A stretch of 64,000 nt of DNA from JAHDNZ01 sp036721855 (GTDB lineage Bacteria; Bacillota; DTU065). The notes under the pieces were generated by a model. The model was not told the DNA's origin. It did not search any database and worked only from the letters and a program-made list of their open reading frames with translations. The first letter of the stretch is position 1. Each line of letters starts with the position of its first letter. The DNA lies in assembly GCA_036721855.1 (NCBI GenBank), contig DAIMKF010000001.1:1-64000 (forward strand), given 5' to 3'. Below, one piece after another: positions 18,475-27,962 of this stretch. The position numbers and the translations under genes were made by a program.

Positions 18475-21400
18475 ATGCAGTATTTTGTCTGGTTAGTTTT
18501 AATTGTCCTAATGTTTTCACCAGCATCTTTAGCCAGAGAAGTAGTACCTAAAGTGGGTATTTATATGACTAAAGAAGAGATAGCAGAAGCTAGGATTCTT
18601 GCCCAAACCAGACCTTTTGCCAATACTGAAAAGAATAGGATTATGGCAAAAGCCAACGAGTGGCTCCATGTATCGGATGATTATATCAGAGAGATCATTC
18701 CCAAACCGGGTGCTATTTTTGCCTACGGCATAGCGGGGTGTCCGGACCACAATGTCAGTTGGGCCAATTTTGGTGGCAATAACATTGCTGATTTAAAAAG
18801 GCCTTTTATCTTAAGATGCCCTGCAGGTCATGATATAGATTTTAACAACCCTGACAGCAAGTATTACGACAGCGGCAATGGTGTTTGGATTAACAATGTG
18901 CGTTACTTTTTCAGGGGAGTGTACAATGCTTATGTTGTTAACACCTTTACCGGCTGGGGCAGTGATGAGGGAGTCTTGCACACTCTAGCCTATGCCTATG
19001 TCATAACCGGTGATGATATCTATGCCGAAAAAGCAGCCGTTATCTTTGATGCTCTGGCCTATCTTAGTCCTACCACAAAAGGACCAAGAGATTTTAACAG
19101 TAATGATAAGGCTATTACCGGGAGAATGCACTTTTTAACTTCGATTGTACATCGTTCCAAAGTACATTTTGCCCGCAGTTTTGATCTTCTTTATAACAAT
19201 CCGGCTATGCAAAAAAAATCTTTTTATAATGATAAAACTATAGCTGAAAATGTGGCCTCAGGTCTATTGCTCGATTATATGTTTGCAGAGTTCGATCTGC
19301 GGGAGGGTAAACTGTCTACTCTACACAACCATGAGTCGGATGAATTAAGAGGGATGCTGGCAACCGGTCTGGTTTTAGGCATTCCCGAATATATTCGCTG
19401 GGGTCTACAAGGTGCAAGTTACTTTTTTGAAAACACTATTGATAAAGATGGTCTTTATTATGAAGGTTCTCCTGCTTACGCCAATTTTACCCAAAGAGTC
19501 TTTTCCGACATAGCCGAACTAGCTTACTACTATAATCCTGACAATTACGACTTAGATAATCTGCCGGCAAGAGTCAACTTTTATGATCATCCCAAACTGA
19601 GAGAGTTTTTCTATGGTCTAAGAGACAAACTGGATATCGCTGGGCATTATGCTAGTTTTGGGAATGCATCTTCTGATCGAAAAAGGATTGAAGTAGATTC
19701 TAGAAGACCTGATAAAGATGAAGTTTTATATGTTGATTTACTTTACCATCGCACCGAGATACCCGAGTTAAAAGAGAAGTATTATGAGAAACTTGTACAA
19801 ATGACTCAAGGTGATCCCGATGCGTTTCGTTCCGGTGCTTGGGCACTTTTTCATATTAAACCGGAGACAGAAACTAAAAAGTCTCTGCTTAAAGAAGTAG
19901 ACCAAGCTACCACTGCCTATTACTCAGGGCCAAGTCTGGCTATTTTAGGTTTAGGTGAAGGACGTTATAGAAGGGGTCTTTTAATGCGCGGTGGTCCGAA
20001 TCTACCTCATTCACATGATGATGCTCTAGCACTTTATTACTATGATAAAGGCTATCTTCTTACTCAAGATAATGGTTATTACATCTTCGGTTCACCTCTA
20101 CATTCTGGCTGGGGTTCTCAAGCTGTAAGTCACAATCTGGTGGTAGTAGATAACGATCGCTATCGCAATGGTTGGTATAAGAATACCCCAGGAGCTAATT
20201 TATATGGTTTTGCCGATTTGCCCGGCATAAAATATGTCCACCTAGATAACCCTAAACAGTTTTCGGCTTCAGCTTATATCAATGAGTATAGCAGACGCAC
20301 AGCCCTAATTGAGCTAAACGCTACTGAAAGCTATGTTTTTGATGTCTTTACCGTAGAAGGCGGTAAGCGTCATGACTATGTTTTCCATACCGCAGCAATG
20401 ATTCTAGAATCTGAGGTTAAATTTAATTCTCTACCCAATGTCTGGACTTTAGCCGGCTTAGATGATCCTTTGACCACCTATAATGAACCTGGTAAAAGCT
20501 GGGGCGAGCGCATCATGCCAGGAGATATGATTCGTGATTTAGGCCTAGCCTCAGAGGGTGTTAAATCGATGTACTGGAATCCCCCACCAGGTAATGGTTA
20601 TGGCTTTATCTATCAACTGGAAAAAGGTGAGTTAGAAGGAGATAATATAGAGGCTCGTTTCAAAATATATGATGGTACCGACACAACTCTTACCAACAGA
20701 CTCTTTTTCGATCAAAAAACAGAGTTATATAAGGGGTTGGGACCAAATCTAGCCGGGACCGAAAAATACCCCTACCTGATTTTGCGCAGTGAAAGCGAGA
20801 AGAAGCATGCCAGCAGAGTAATTTCCATCATGGATGCCTCATTTGGCCTCTCACCTATTTTGAGTGTAAACAGATTAGATTCCAATTCTTTTGTAATTCA
20901 GACCTTAGAAGGAGATAAACATTACATTTTACTAAACGGAGGCAGTGCTAATACTCCACTAGGCAGATTCAGTTCGGAAGCGGAGTTGGCTTTAGCAATT
21001 TTTAAAGGGGAAAACTTAGAAAGAGTAGCTGTTATAGGTCCTGGCAGTGCAATTTTGGCTGATATTCAACTAGACGCCAAAGAGACGGCAAGTGAGATTA
21101 CCAAGGTAGATTGGACTAGATCGGAAGTGTCTATCCTTGGAGATATTGAAGTATCAAAAGGTGATATGGTTACCATAAATAATAGTCAATATAGCCGTAA
21201 CAGTGCTTATTTGGTTAAGGATGTCAGAAAAGAGAAGGGTAAGACTATATTAGTTTTAGAAGGGTCTATGGTTTTGGCTAAAGGAACAGTGGCCAAAGGC
21301 ACTAAAAATTTGAGTTTAAATGTACCCCTACCAACCGGCTTTTCGTATGAAAGTTCAACTAAATATCTTGACGGCAAGATCTTTGTTGGCGAAAGAACAG

Positions 21401-21552
21401 GAGAAAGCGAAACAATAAGGGCTCTGAGCGGATTTAAAAATCTTTCTTTAAGAAGCGCACTCTCCCTTGAAAGTGGAGACGAGTTTGCAATCTATGATGT
21501 CAAACCAGGGGATATTTTAAAAACATTACCAAATAAAGTTCTAAACAGATAA
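18475..21552 (+). CDS. Secreted heparinase II/III-family polysaccharide lyase
   Basis: The 1025-residue protein has a signal peptide (MQYFVWLVLIVLMFSPASLA, cleaved before REVVP). An alpha/alpha-toroid with LHNHESDELRG (about residue 283) and YYEGSPAYANF (about 328) follows. The heparinase II/III beta-sheet domain begins with RGGPNLPHSHDDALALYYY (about 505) and VSHNLVVVDN. The conserved Asn/His, Tyr and His match the catalytic set of heparinase II/III and oligo-alginate lyases, which cleave uronic acid polysaccharides by beta-elimination. The last 300 residues form a beta-sandwich. It is linked to the binding protein upstream. The substrate (heparin-like, alginate or hyaluronan) cannot be decided. 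Confidence 0.88.
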   Translation: MQYFVWLVLIVLMFSPASLAREVVPKVGIYMTKEEIAEARILAQTRPFANTEKNRIMAKANEWLHVSDDYIREIIPKPGAIFAYGIAGCPDHNVSWANFGGNNIADLKRPFILRCPAGHDIDFNNPDSKYYDSGNGVWINNVRYFFRGVYNAYVVNTFTGWGSDEGVLHTLAYAYVITGDDIYAEKAAVIFDALAYLSPTTKGPRDFNSNDKAITGRMHFLTSIVHRSKVHFARSFDLLYNNPAMQKKSFYNDKTIAENVASGLLLDYMFAEFDLREGKLSTLHNHESDELRGMLATGLVLGIPEYIRWGLQGASYFFENTIDKDGLYYEGSPAYANFTQRVFSDIAELAYYYNPDNYDLDNLPARVNFYDHPKLREFFYGLRDKLDIAGHYASFGNASSDRKRIEVDSRRPDKDEVLYVDLLYHRTEIPELKEKYYEKLVQMTQGDPDAFRSGAWALFHIKPETETKKSLLKEVDQATTAYYSGPSLAILGLGEGRYRRGLLMRGGPNLPHSHDDALALYYYDKGYLLTQDNGYYIFGSPLHSGWGSQAVSHNLVVVDNDRYRNGWYKNTPGANLYGFADLPGIKYVHLDNPKQFSASAYINEYSRRTALIELNATESYVFDVFTVEGGKRHDYVFHTAAMILESEVKFNSLPNVWTLAGLDDPLTTYNEPGKSWGERIMPGDMIRDLGLASEGVKSMYWNPPPGNGYGFIYQLEKGELEGDNIEARFKIYDGTDTTLTNRLFFDQKTELYKGLGPNLAGTEKYPYLILRSESEKKHASRVISIMDASFGLSPILSVNRLDSNSFVIQTLEGDKHYILLNGGSANTPLGRFSSEAELALAIFKGENLERVAVIGPGSAILADIQLDAKETASEITKVDWTRSEVSILGDIEVSKGDMVTINNSQYSRNSAYLVKDVRKEKGKTILVLEGSMVLAKGTVAKGTKNLSLNVPLPTGFSYESSTKYLDGKIFVGERTGESETIRALSGFKNLSLRSALSLESGDEFAIYDVKPGDILKTLPNKVLNR

Positions 21553-21586
21553 GAGCTGCCTTTGGGCAGCTCTTATCTGTTTCTTA
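21543..21586 (+). terminator. Strong terminator overlapping stop codon of lyase gene
   Basis: AAACAGATAAGAGCTGCC (21543-21560) and GGCAGCTCTTATCTGTTT (21565-21582) form an 18-bp perfect stem with a TTTG loop; the lyase stop TAA (21550-21552) lies inside the left arm. Confidence 0.85.
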
Positions 21587-21722
21587 GTTTAGAGATATCA
21601 TTATTGAGGAAAGAGGCTAATTTGTAAAAGAGCAGACAAATATTTGGTTAGTTAATTTATAAAACAGCAATTGCCTTCATATTATCATTAAGAGATTGTT
21701 CTCCTAAGGAGGGGAAAAAGGG

Positions 21723-22865
21723 ATGAAGCAGCTTCGGTTTATGGCTATTTTTGTCCTTTTGGCCTTAACTATTTTAGTAATTGAACCACCATTAGAACCG
21801 GAATACTTAGAATGTCTGGCAAGTTTTAATCAGATTATTGATATTAGCAATCTTCTAAAAGGTCAACCCAATATCGGTGCTTCAGCAGCTTTATTAATCG
21901 ATCCGGCTAGTTTAACCATTCTTTACTCTAAAAAAGCTGAACAAGAAAGAGCTCCTGCTTCGACAACCAAGATCATGACCGCAATTCTCACCATTGAAAG
22001 GTGTTCTTTAACCGAGACAGTAAAGATCAGCAGGAAAGCAGCCCGGATCAACGGCTCTCAAGTAGGTCTCAAAGAAGGAGAAACTTATACGGTAGAAAAG
22101 CTCCTTTGGAGTTTAATGCTATTATCCGGCAATGATGCTGCTATTGCTCTGGCAGAGCATATTTCCGGTTCTGTAGAAGAATTTGCGAAATACATGAACG
22201 CCAGAGCCATCGAGCTTGGTTGTAAACACACTAATTTTACCAATCCCCATGGTTTATCTGAGCCCAACCATTATACCAGTGTCTATGATTTAGCGTTAAT
22301 GGCAGTTCATGCTTTAAAATACCCCTTATTTCAAGAGATTGTAAGCAGTAAAGAAAAAGAGATTCCTTGGAGTCAGTCGTTTGATAAATATTTAAAAAAC
22401 ACCAATAAACTACTTTGGATCTTAGAAGGTGCAGACGGGGTTAAAACCGGTACAACCAATTTAGCGGGAGCCTGTTTGGTTTCTTCGGCTTCAAGGGAAG
22501 GAAGACAACTTATTGCTGTAGTTTTAAATAGCTCTAACCGTTGGGTGGAATCTGCCAGGCTCTTATTATGGGGCTTTGAAAAGACAGAGTGCCTGAAAGT
22601 AATTGAGGCTAAGGAGACAATTCCCGATATTTATGTGAAAGAAAGTAAAAATCTTGCTGTCGGTTATGTCGTAAAAGATGTTTATATCACTGTGCCAAGG
22701 GGTGTTAAACCTTATGTTAATTTAGCCTCGTATCTACTTAATGCCCCCCTGACAAAAGATCAGCTACTGGGTTTTTTAGAAACCGGTCCGACTAGCGAGA
22801 CTGTAAAAAGACAACCGGTATATGCACTAGAGAGGGTTCAAAGACGAAGAAGAATTTTACGTTAA
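21723..22865 (+). CDS. D-alanyl-D-alanine carboxypeptidase (PBP5/DacA/DacF family)
   Basis: The 380-residue low-molecular-weight penicillin-binding protein has an N-terminal signal or anchor helix (FMAIFVLLALTILVIEP). The three S11 motifs are present: SxxK as STTK (about residue 80), SGN as LSGNDAA (about 135), and KTG as GVKTGTTN (about 240). It trims the terminal D-Ala from peptidoglycan stem peptides at the outer face of the cytoplasmic membrane. The C-terminal region after 290 is the PBP5_C-type beta domain. It is monocistronic, with AAGGAGGGG before the start. Whether it is the vegetative or a sporulation-specific (DacF) enzyme cannot be told. Confidence 0.92.
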   Translation: MKQLRFMAIFVLLALTILVIEPPLEPEYLECLASFNQIIDISNLLKGQPNIGASAALLIDPASLTILYSKKAEQERAPASTTKIMTAILTIERCSLTETVKISRKAARINGSQVGLKEGETYTVEKLLWSLMLLSGNDAAIALAEHISGSVEEFAKYMNARAIELGCKHTNFTNPHGLSEPNHYTSVYDLALMAVHALKYPLFQEIVSSKEKEIPWSQSFDKYLKNTNKLLWILEGADGVKTGTTNLAGACLVSSASREGRQLIAVVLNSSNRWVESARLLLWGFEKTECLKVIEAKETIPDIYVKESKNLAVGYVVKDVYITVPRGVKPYVNLASYLLNAPLTKDQLLGFLETGPTSETVKRQPVYALERVQRRRRILR

Positions 22866-22907
22866 ACAATTCTGGTCTGTTTTAACTACAAGCTTAGGCC
22901 TGCTTTT

Positions 22908-22916
22908 TGATATAAT
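22908..22916 (+). promoter_or_regulatory. Extended -10 promoter before U32-mutS2
   Basis: TGATATAAT is a perfect extended -10 element 45 nt before the U32 start; no -35 hexamer is recognisable, as is common for extended -10 promoters. Confidence 0.5.
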
Positions 22917-22960
22917 AAGTGTAGAAAACAAGTTAGATAGATAGGAGACTAAAAGAAGAT

Positions 22961-25381
22961 ATGCCAGAGAGAAAAACCGAACTTTTAGCACCAGCAGGAA
23001 GCATGGAAAGTTTGTATGCCGCTGTAGAAAGCGGTGCAGATGCGGTCTATGTGGGAGGGAAACTATTTAGTGCCAGAGCATCGGCAGCTAATTTTAGCAA
23101 GGAAGAACTGCAGGAAGCGGTTAATTTTTGCAAGTTAAATCAGGTTAAAATATATGTTACGGTTAATATCTTAATTAAAAACGATGAACTTTTTGAGGTG
23201 GCTAAGTTTCTCACCTTTTTACATCAAATCGGTGTAGATGGTGTCATTGTTCAAGATTTGGGGGTCTGGTTGTTAGCAGAAAATCTCCGAGGGCTAAAGA
23301 GGCATGCCTCAACTCAAATGACGATTCAAAACACCCCCGCAGTAGCGCTATTAAAAGAGGCTGGCGCAAACCGGGTTGTTCTAGCCAGAGAGCTAAGCCT
23401 ATCTGAAGTGTCAGAGATTAAAACCAAAACCGGAGTTTCTCTGGAGGTCTTTGCCCATGGTGCTTTGTGTTTTAGTTATAGCGGACAGTGTTTAATGAGT
23501 AGTCTAATCGGAGAGCGAAGTGGTAATCGAGGTCGCTGTGCGCAACCTTGTCGTCTGAATTATACTCTTTTAGACCAAGCCGGGAAAACATATCCTTCAG
23601 ACGGATCATATCTGCTTAGCACAAAAGATCTCCGCACTGGGCTTGATCTGGAAGAGTTGACACCGTTTGTAGATTCCTTAAAACTAGAAGGTAGGCTAAA
23701 AAAGCCGGAGTATGTAGCTACAATTACAAGGATCTATCGTCATTTAATTGACCAAACAATAAACAAGCAAGATGCTGAAACAAACCTTCGGGAAGTATTT
23801 AACCGTGATTTTACTAAAGGTTATCTGCTTAACGAAAGAGGCAGGCAAATAATGGGGCACCAAAGGCCAAATATGCGAGGCCTTTTTTTGGGGCGGGTAG
23901 AAAATGTTGCCAATGATTCGCTTACTCTTAAATTACATGAATCTCTCAAAAAAGGCGATGGTATTGAGGTTTGGGTTAGTGACGGAGGCAGAGTTGGCAC
24001 TGTTGTTGGAGAGATTATCAGGGCAGGTCAAAAACTCGAAGAAGCCAAAGCCGGAGATTTAATCACCATACCTTTTAGAGGCAAAGTTTCTATTCAAGAT
24101 AGGGTCTTTAAGACCAAAAGCAAAGAGCTTGTCTTATTAGCTCAAGCTACCTTTAAATCAAAAAAGGAGTTTCGAAAAAACCCCTTAGAATTTTATGTGC
24201 AAGCTAAAATCGGCTCAGAGTTTACCATCAAGGTTAAGGACATCCAGGGAAGTTATGGCCTAGGTCATAGCGGATTTCTCTGTGAGAAAGCTAATAAAAG
24301 ACCTCTAACACCTGAGGTTATAAAAGAACAGCTAGACAGGCTGGGCAATACTCCCTATAGTTTAGCCAAACTTAATTTAAATTTAGATCCTCAGGTTATG
24401 GTGCCTTTTAGTGTAATCAATGAAACCAGAAGAAAAGCTCTCGATGATTTAAATGAGAAGATCATAAAAAAAGCCAGGCGAACTCCAATTAATATTAAGA
24501 TACAAAAGCCTATGGAGGTAAAGAATAACAAACCAGAATTGATTGTAGAGGTTGCCTCAAGGGACCTTTTTAACAAAGCCTTAAAAGCTTCTCCAGATAA
24601 AATCTATCTATCCGGCGAGGGATTTCGAAAAAGCGGTTTTACTCCAAATCAATTGGAGGAGGCTCTTTATAGCTGTCGAGAAAATGAGATTCCCTGCTAC
24701 TATGTTTTACCTAGAATCTTACATGATCAAGAACTACAAAGAGAGCAGGAGCTAGTCAACTTAGCTTTTGACGGTTTTGTCGTAGGTAATCTAGGTGCTT
24801 TTTCGCTTTTAAAAAAGGGTAGCAAGGTAGTAATCGACTGGGGTTTGAACATTACAAACTACTTATCGGCAGAGTTTTATCGACGTTATTTAGCTAATCT
24901 ACAGCTGGAAAGATTTACAGCCTCATTAGAGTTAAAGAAAGAAGAACTAGAAAGTTTAGGTAGGATGTTACCACTTGAGGTGGTAGTGCATGGCAATCTC
25001 CCTTTAATGATAAGTGAAAACTGTATTATTGGCACAACAAGAGGCAGTGGAGTTTGTAGTAACTGTTCTGGCTATTGCCTAGAGAACAATTATTTGCTAA
25101 AAGACAGATTAGGTATAGATTTTCCCCTTTTAAGTGATGGGATGGGGAGAAGCCATATCTTTAATTCAAGGGATCTTTGTCTTATTGACGAAACAACTAA
25201 CATTAAAGAATACGCTGCCACAAGACTGTTTTTTTTCCTCAATGACGAACCGGTTACGGAAATAATTGGTTGTTATCGAGATGCAATCCTGGGAAGAGAT
25301 GTCTTTAATTTGAAAAAGCAATTAGAAAAGATCACCCCTCGTCCCTTTACAACCGGACATTATTTCAGGGGCGTGGAATAG
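22961..25381 (+). CDS. U32 family peptidase-like protein (RlhA/YegQ type) with C-terminal DUF3656 part
   Basis: The 806-residue protein opens with the U32 signature ELLAPAGSMESLYAAVESGADAVY and contains EVFAHGALCFSYSGQCLMSS and RSGNRGRCAQPCR, whose cysteines are conserved across U32. A second half carries another barrel-like segment and a cysteine cluster, SGVCSNCSGYC. Long U32 proteins of this kind include RlhA, which is required for hydroxylation of C2501 in 23S rRNA with an Fe-S cluster; others were called collagenases. An RNA-modification role is more likely than proteolysis. It is followed after 14 nt by mutS2, so they share a transcript. Confidence 0.87.
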   Translation: MPERKTELLAPAGSMESLYAAVESGADAVYVGGKLFSARASAANFSKEELQEAVNFCKLNQVKIYVTVNILIKNDELFEVAKFLTFLHQIGVDGVIVQDLGVWLLAENLRGLKRHASTQMTIQNTPAVALLKEAGANRVVLARELSLSEVSEIKTKTGVSLEVFAHGALCFSYSGQCLMSSLIGERSGNRGRCAQPCRLNYTLLDQAGKTYPSDGSYLLSTKDLRTGLDLEELTPFVDSLKLEGRLKKPEYVATITRIYRHLIDQTINKQDAETNLREVFNRDFTKGYLLNERGRQIMGHQRPNMRGLFLGRVENVANDSLTLKLHESLKKGDGIEVWVSDGGRVGTVVGEIIRAGQKLEEAKAGDLITIPFRGKVSIQDRVFKTKSKELVLLAQATFKSKKEFRKNPLEFYVQAKIGSEFTIKVKDIQGSYGLGHSGFLCEKANKRPLTPEVIKEQLDRLGNTPYSLAKLNLNLDPQVMVPFSVINETRRKALDDLNEKIIKKARRTPINIKIQKPMEVKNNKPELIVEVASRDLFNKALKASPDKIYLSGEGFRKSGFTPNQLEEALYSCRENEIPCYYVLPRILHDQELQREQELVNLAFDGFVVGNLGAFSLLKKGSKVVIDWGLNITNYLSAEFYRRYLANLQLERFTASLELKKEELESLGRMLPLEVVVHGNLPLMISENCIIGTTRGSGVCSNCSGYCLENNYLLKDRLGIDFPLLSDGMGRSHIFNSRDLCLIDETTNIKEYAATRLFFFLNDEPVTEIIGCYRDAILGRDVFNLKKQLEKITPRPFTTGHYFRGVE

Positions 25382-25395
25382 GAGAGAAACGTACA

Positions 25396-27720
25396 ATGGA
25401 TGAAAGAACATTTAAGCTATTGGAATACTATAAGGTTAGGGAAGAGCTAGCTCAACATGCGTTATGTTCTCTGGGGAAAGAGTTGGCTTTAGAACTGGTA
25501 CCTTTTGATAATCTTATGCGGGTAAAACATGAGTTAAGAGAGACTAAAGAAGCCTACACCCTGCTTAATCTGGCTAAAGAACCGCCTTTTGGTGGGATCA
25601 AGGATATTCGCACTGCGGTGTTAAGAGCTAGTAAGGGTGCGATTCTCGATGGTTTTGAACTATTAGCAATTGCCGATACTCTAAGAGCAACCCTTTATAT
25701 GAGTCAGTATCTAGATGGCTGTAACTTACCCTGGTTATTGCAGCTTGGCTATCGCTTAGCCCCGCTTCCGGATTTGAAACGAGCAATAGAGGAGACTTTT
25801 GATGATCGTGGTGAAGTGGCAGATAATGCTTCTAAAGAACTTGAAAAGATTCGTAAAGCTCTGACAATAGCCGTAAACCGCCTGGAAGAGAAATTAAGTA
25901 GTATGATCCGCTCGGCTGAGGTCAGAAAGTATTTGCAGGATTCACTTATTACTCGCCGTGGTGATCGCTTGGTTATACCGGTTAAACAAGAATTTAGAGC
26001 ACAGGTTCCCGGCATTGTGCATGATCAATCAGCAAGTGGCGCCACCCTCTTTATCGAGCCGGCTGCAGTGGTTGAATTAAATAATAATATAAAAATATTA
26101 AAGGAAAAAGAGATTGAAGAAGTTAGAAGAATTCTTAAAGAACTTTCTGACCAGGTAGGTTATAACAAAGATAAACTAATTCTTAATCTAGAAACTCTGG
26201 CCCGATTAGATTTTGCCTTTGCCAAGGCCAGATACGCGCTTTCGCTTAAGGCAACCGAACCGGAGATAAGTGCAGATGGTTATTTTCAGGTAACTAAAGC
26301 CAGACACCCTCTTTTAAAAGGTGATGTGGTGCCAATAGATTTTACGCTTGGCAAAAACTTTCATACTTTAATCATTACCGGACCTAATACAGGAGGTAAA
26401 ACAGTAACCTTAAAAACCATTGGTCTTATTACTCTAATGGCCCAATCAGGACTTTATATCCCTGCTGAAGAAAGTTCCAAACTCTCTTTTTGCAAGGATG
26501 TTTATGCCGATATCGGTGATGAGCAAAGTATTGAACAAAGTCTTAGCACCTTTTCATCACATTTGATAAACATTATTGCTATTTTGCAAAAAGCCAATAA
26601 TGAGACCTTAGTTTTACTCGACGAATTGGGTGCAGGAACAGATCCTCAGGAAGGCGCCGCTTTAGCTATGGCTATTTTAAACCATCTTCACCAAAAAAAG
26701 GTCTTGACGGTAGCGACCACCCACTATTCGGATCTTAAATCATATGCTTATTTAACCGAAGGTGTGGAGAATGCCTCGGTAGAGTTTAATCCCGAGACCT
26801 TAAGTCCGACATATCGGCTTTTAATAGGTATTCCAGGTAGAAGTAATGCTTTGAGTATTGCTCTTAGACTTGGACTTCCGGAAGAGATTGTCACTTTTGC
26901 CCGCTCGAAGTTGACTACCGAAAGCTTGGAAGCCGGAGTATTAATCGAACGTTTAGAAGAAAATCTTCGTTTTAGTGAACAAGACAGAGATGAAGCTCAA
27001 AAACTGAAATCAGAAGTTCAAAAACTGAAAGAAAAGTATGAAATTGAGCAGCTAGAACTAGAACAACAAAGGCAGGAACTGTTGCAGAAAAGTTCTCTGG
27101 CCGTGATTGAACAGCTGGAAAAAAACAAAAAAGAGATCGAACAATTAATCGCCAGTATTAGGAGTTCTAATTCCTTGAAAGAAGCTCAGGAATTAAGAAA
27201 GGTCCTGGAAGAAGAAGAAAATCTGCTTAAAAGACAAGCTATAGAGGCGGAAAAGAAGCGACGTGATATAAAACCAGTAAAAGATTTTCATATCGGACAA
27301 GAGGTTTTACTAAAACAATCCAATCTGCCGGCAGTGATCTTGAATATAGAAGGTAATAAAGCTATGGTTCAAGCTGGCATAATGAAAGTCAATGTTCCGC
27401 TTATTGATTTGGAACCAAATTATAAAGAGGCGAAGAAAAAAACCAAGGTGGTTCGTTATAAATCTGCTGCCCAAACTATCAGCACGGAGTTTAATGTTAT
27501 TGGTAAGACAGTTGCCGAAGCTTTGGATGAGATTGATCTGTATCTTGATACGGCTTTTGTGGCGAGAATAGGTTCAATACGTATTGTCCATGGGAAGGGA
27601 ACAGGTGCTTTAAGAAAAGGTGTTCAGGATTATTTAAAACAGCATCCTCATGTTAAAAGCTTTAGAGATGGTGGGCAGGGCGAGGGAGGCCTAGGTGCGA
27701 CTGTAGTTGAATTAAATTAA
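25396..27720 (+). CDS. mutS2: MutS2 (endonuclease/ribosome rescue ATPase) with Smr domain
   Basis: The 774-residue protein has a helical clamp region, an ATPase domain with Walker A ITGPNTGGKTVTLKTIG (about residue 328), Walker B LVLLDELGAGTDPQEG and the D-loop/H region TTHYSDLKSYA. A long coiled coil follows at about 520-640. The C-terminal Smr domain carries IRIVHGKGTGALRKGV. This is the full MutS2 layout; the mismatch-recognition domain of MutS1 is absent, as expected. Family members split collided ribosomes and/or cut branched DNA. It lies in one transcript with the U32 gene. Confidence 0.96.
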   Translation: MDERTFKLLEYYKVREELAQHALCSLGKELALELVPFDNLMRVKHELRETKEAYTLLNLAKEPPFGGIKDIRTAVLRASKGAILDGFELLAIADTLRATLYMSQYLDGCNLPWLLQLGYRLAPLPDLKRAIEETFDDRGEVADNASKELEKIRKALTIAVNRLEEKLSSMIRSAEVRKYLQDSLITRRGDRLVIPVKQEFRAQVPGIVHDQSASGATLFIEPAAVVELNNNIKILKEKEIEEVRRILKELSDQVGYNKDKLILNLETLARLDFAFAKARYALSLKATEPEISADGYFQVTKARHPLLKGDVVPIDFTLGKNFHTLIITGPNTGGKTVTLKTIGLITLMAQSGLYIPAEESSKLSFCKDVYADIGDEQSIEQSLSTFSSHLINIIAILQKANNETLVLLDELGAGTDPQEGAALAMAILNHLHQKKVLTVATTHYSDLKSYAYLTEGVENASVEFNPETLSPTYRLLIGIPGRSNALSIALRLGLPEEIVTFARSKLTTESLEAGVLIERLEENLRFSEQDRDEAQKLKSEVQKLKEKYEIEQLELEQQRQELLQKSSLAVIEQLEKNKKEIEQLIASIRSSNSLKEAQELRKVLEEEENLLKRQAIEAEKKRRDIKPVKDFHIGQEVLLKQSNLPAVILNIEGNKAMVQAGIMKVNVPLIDLEPNYKEAKKKTKVVRYKSAAQTISTEFNVIGKTVAEALDEIDLYLDTAFVARIGSIRIVHGKGTGALRKGVQDYLKQHPHVKSFRDGGQGEGGLGATVVELN

Positions 27721-27725
27721 TATAA

Positions 27726-27775
27726 ACCAGCTAAAGGAAGGAATTAATCCCCCCTTAGCTGGTCTTTAATTATTA
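27726..27775 (+). terminator. Hairpin terminator after mutS2
   Basis: ACCAGCTAA (27726-27734) pairs with TTAGCTGGT (27755-27763); the right arm is followed by the T-rich CTTTAATTATTATTT. Confidence 0.6.
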
Positions 27776-27962
27776 TTTTAAACAATTAAAAGGATATCAA
27801 ACATTTATAACGTATTTTTTTTGAAGAGAAAAAATTATAGTACAAAAGTTATCTAAAAAATCATGCTAGAAATTTTGACATCTCATTCTGTTAGGTGCTT
27901 AGCAAAGAAACCGTAAAGGTCAAAATTATTTAAGGAACTTTATTAACTCTGGAGGTGCTTTG

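Noticed and set aside
27875..27880. TTGACA as -35 box for the protease-barrel gene
   Set aside because: No acceptable -10 hexamer at 16-18 nt spacing.
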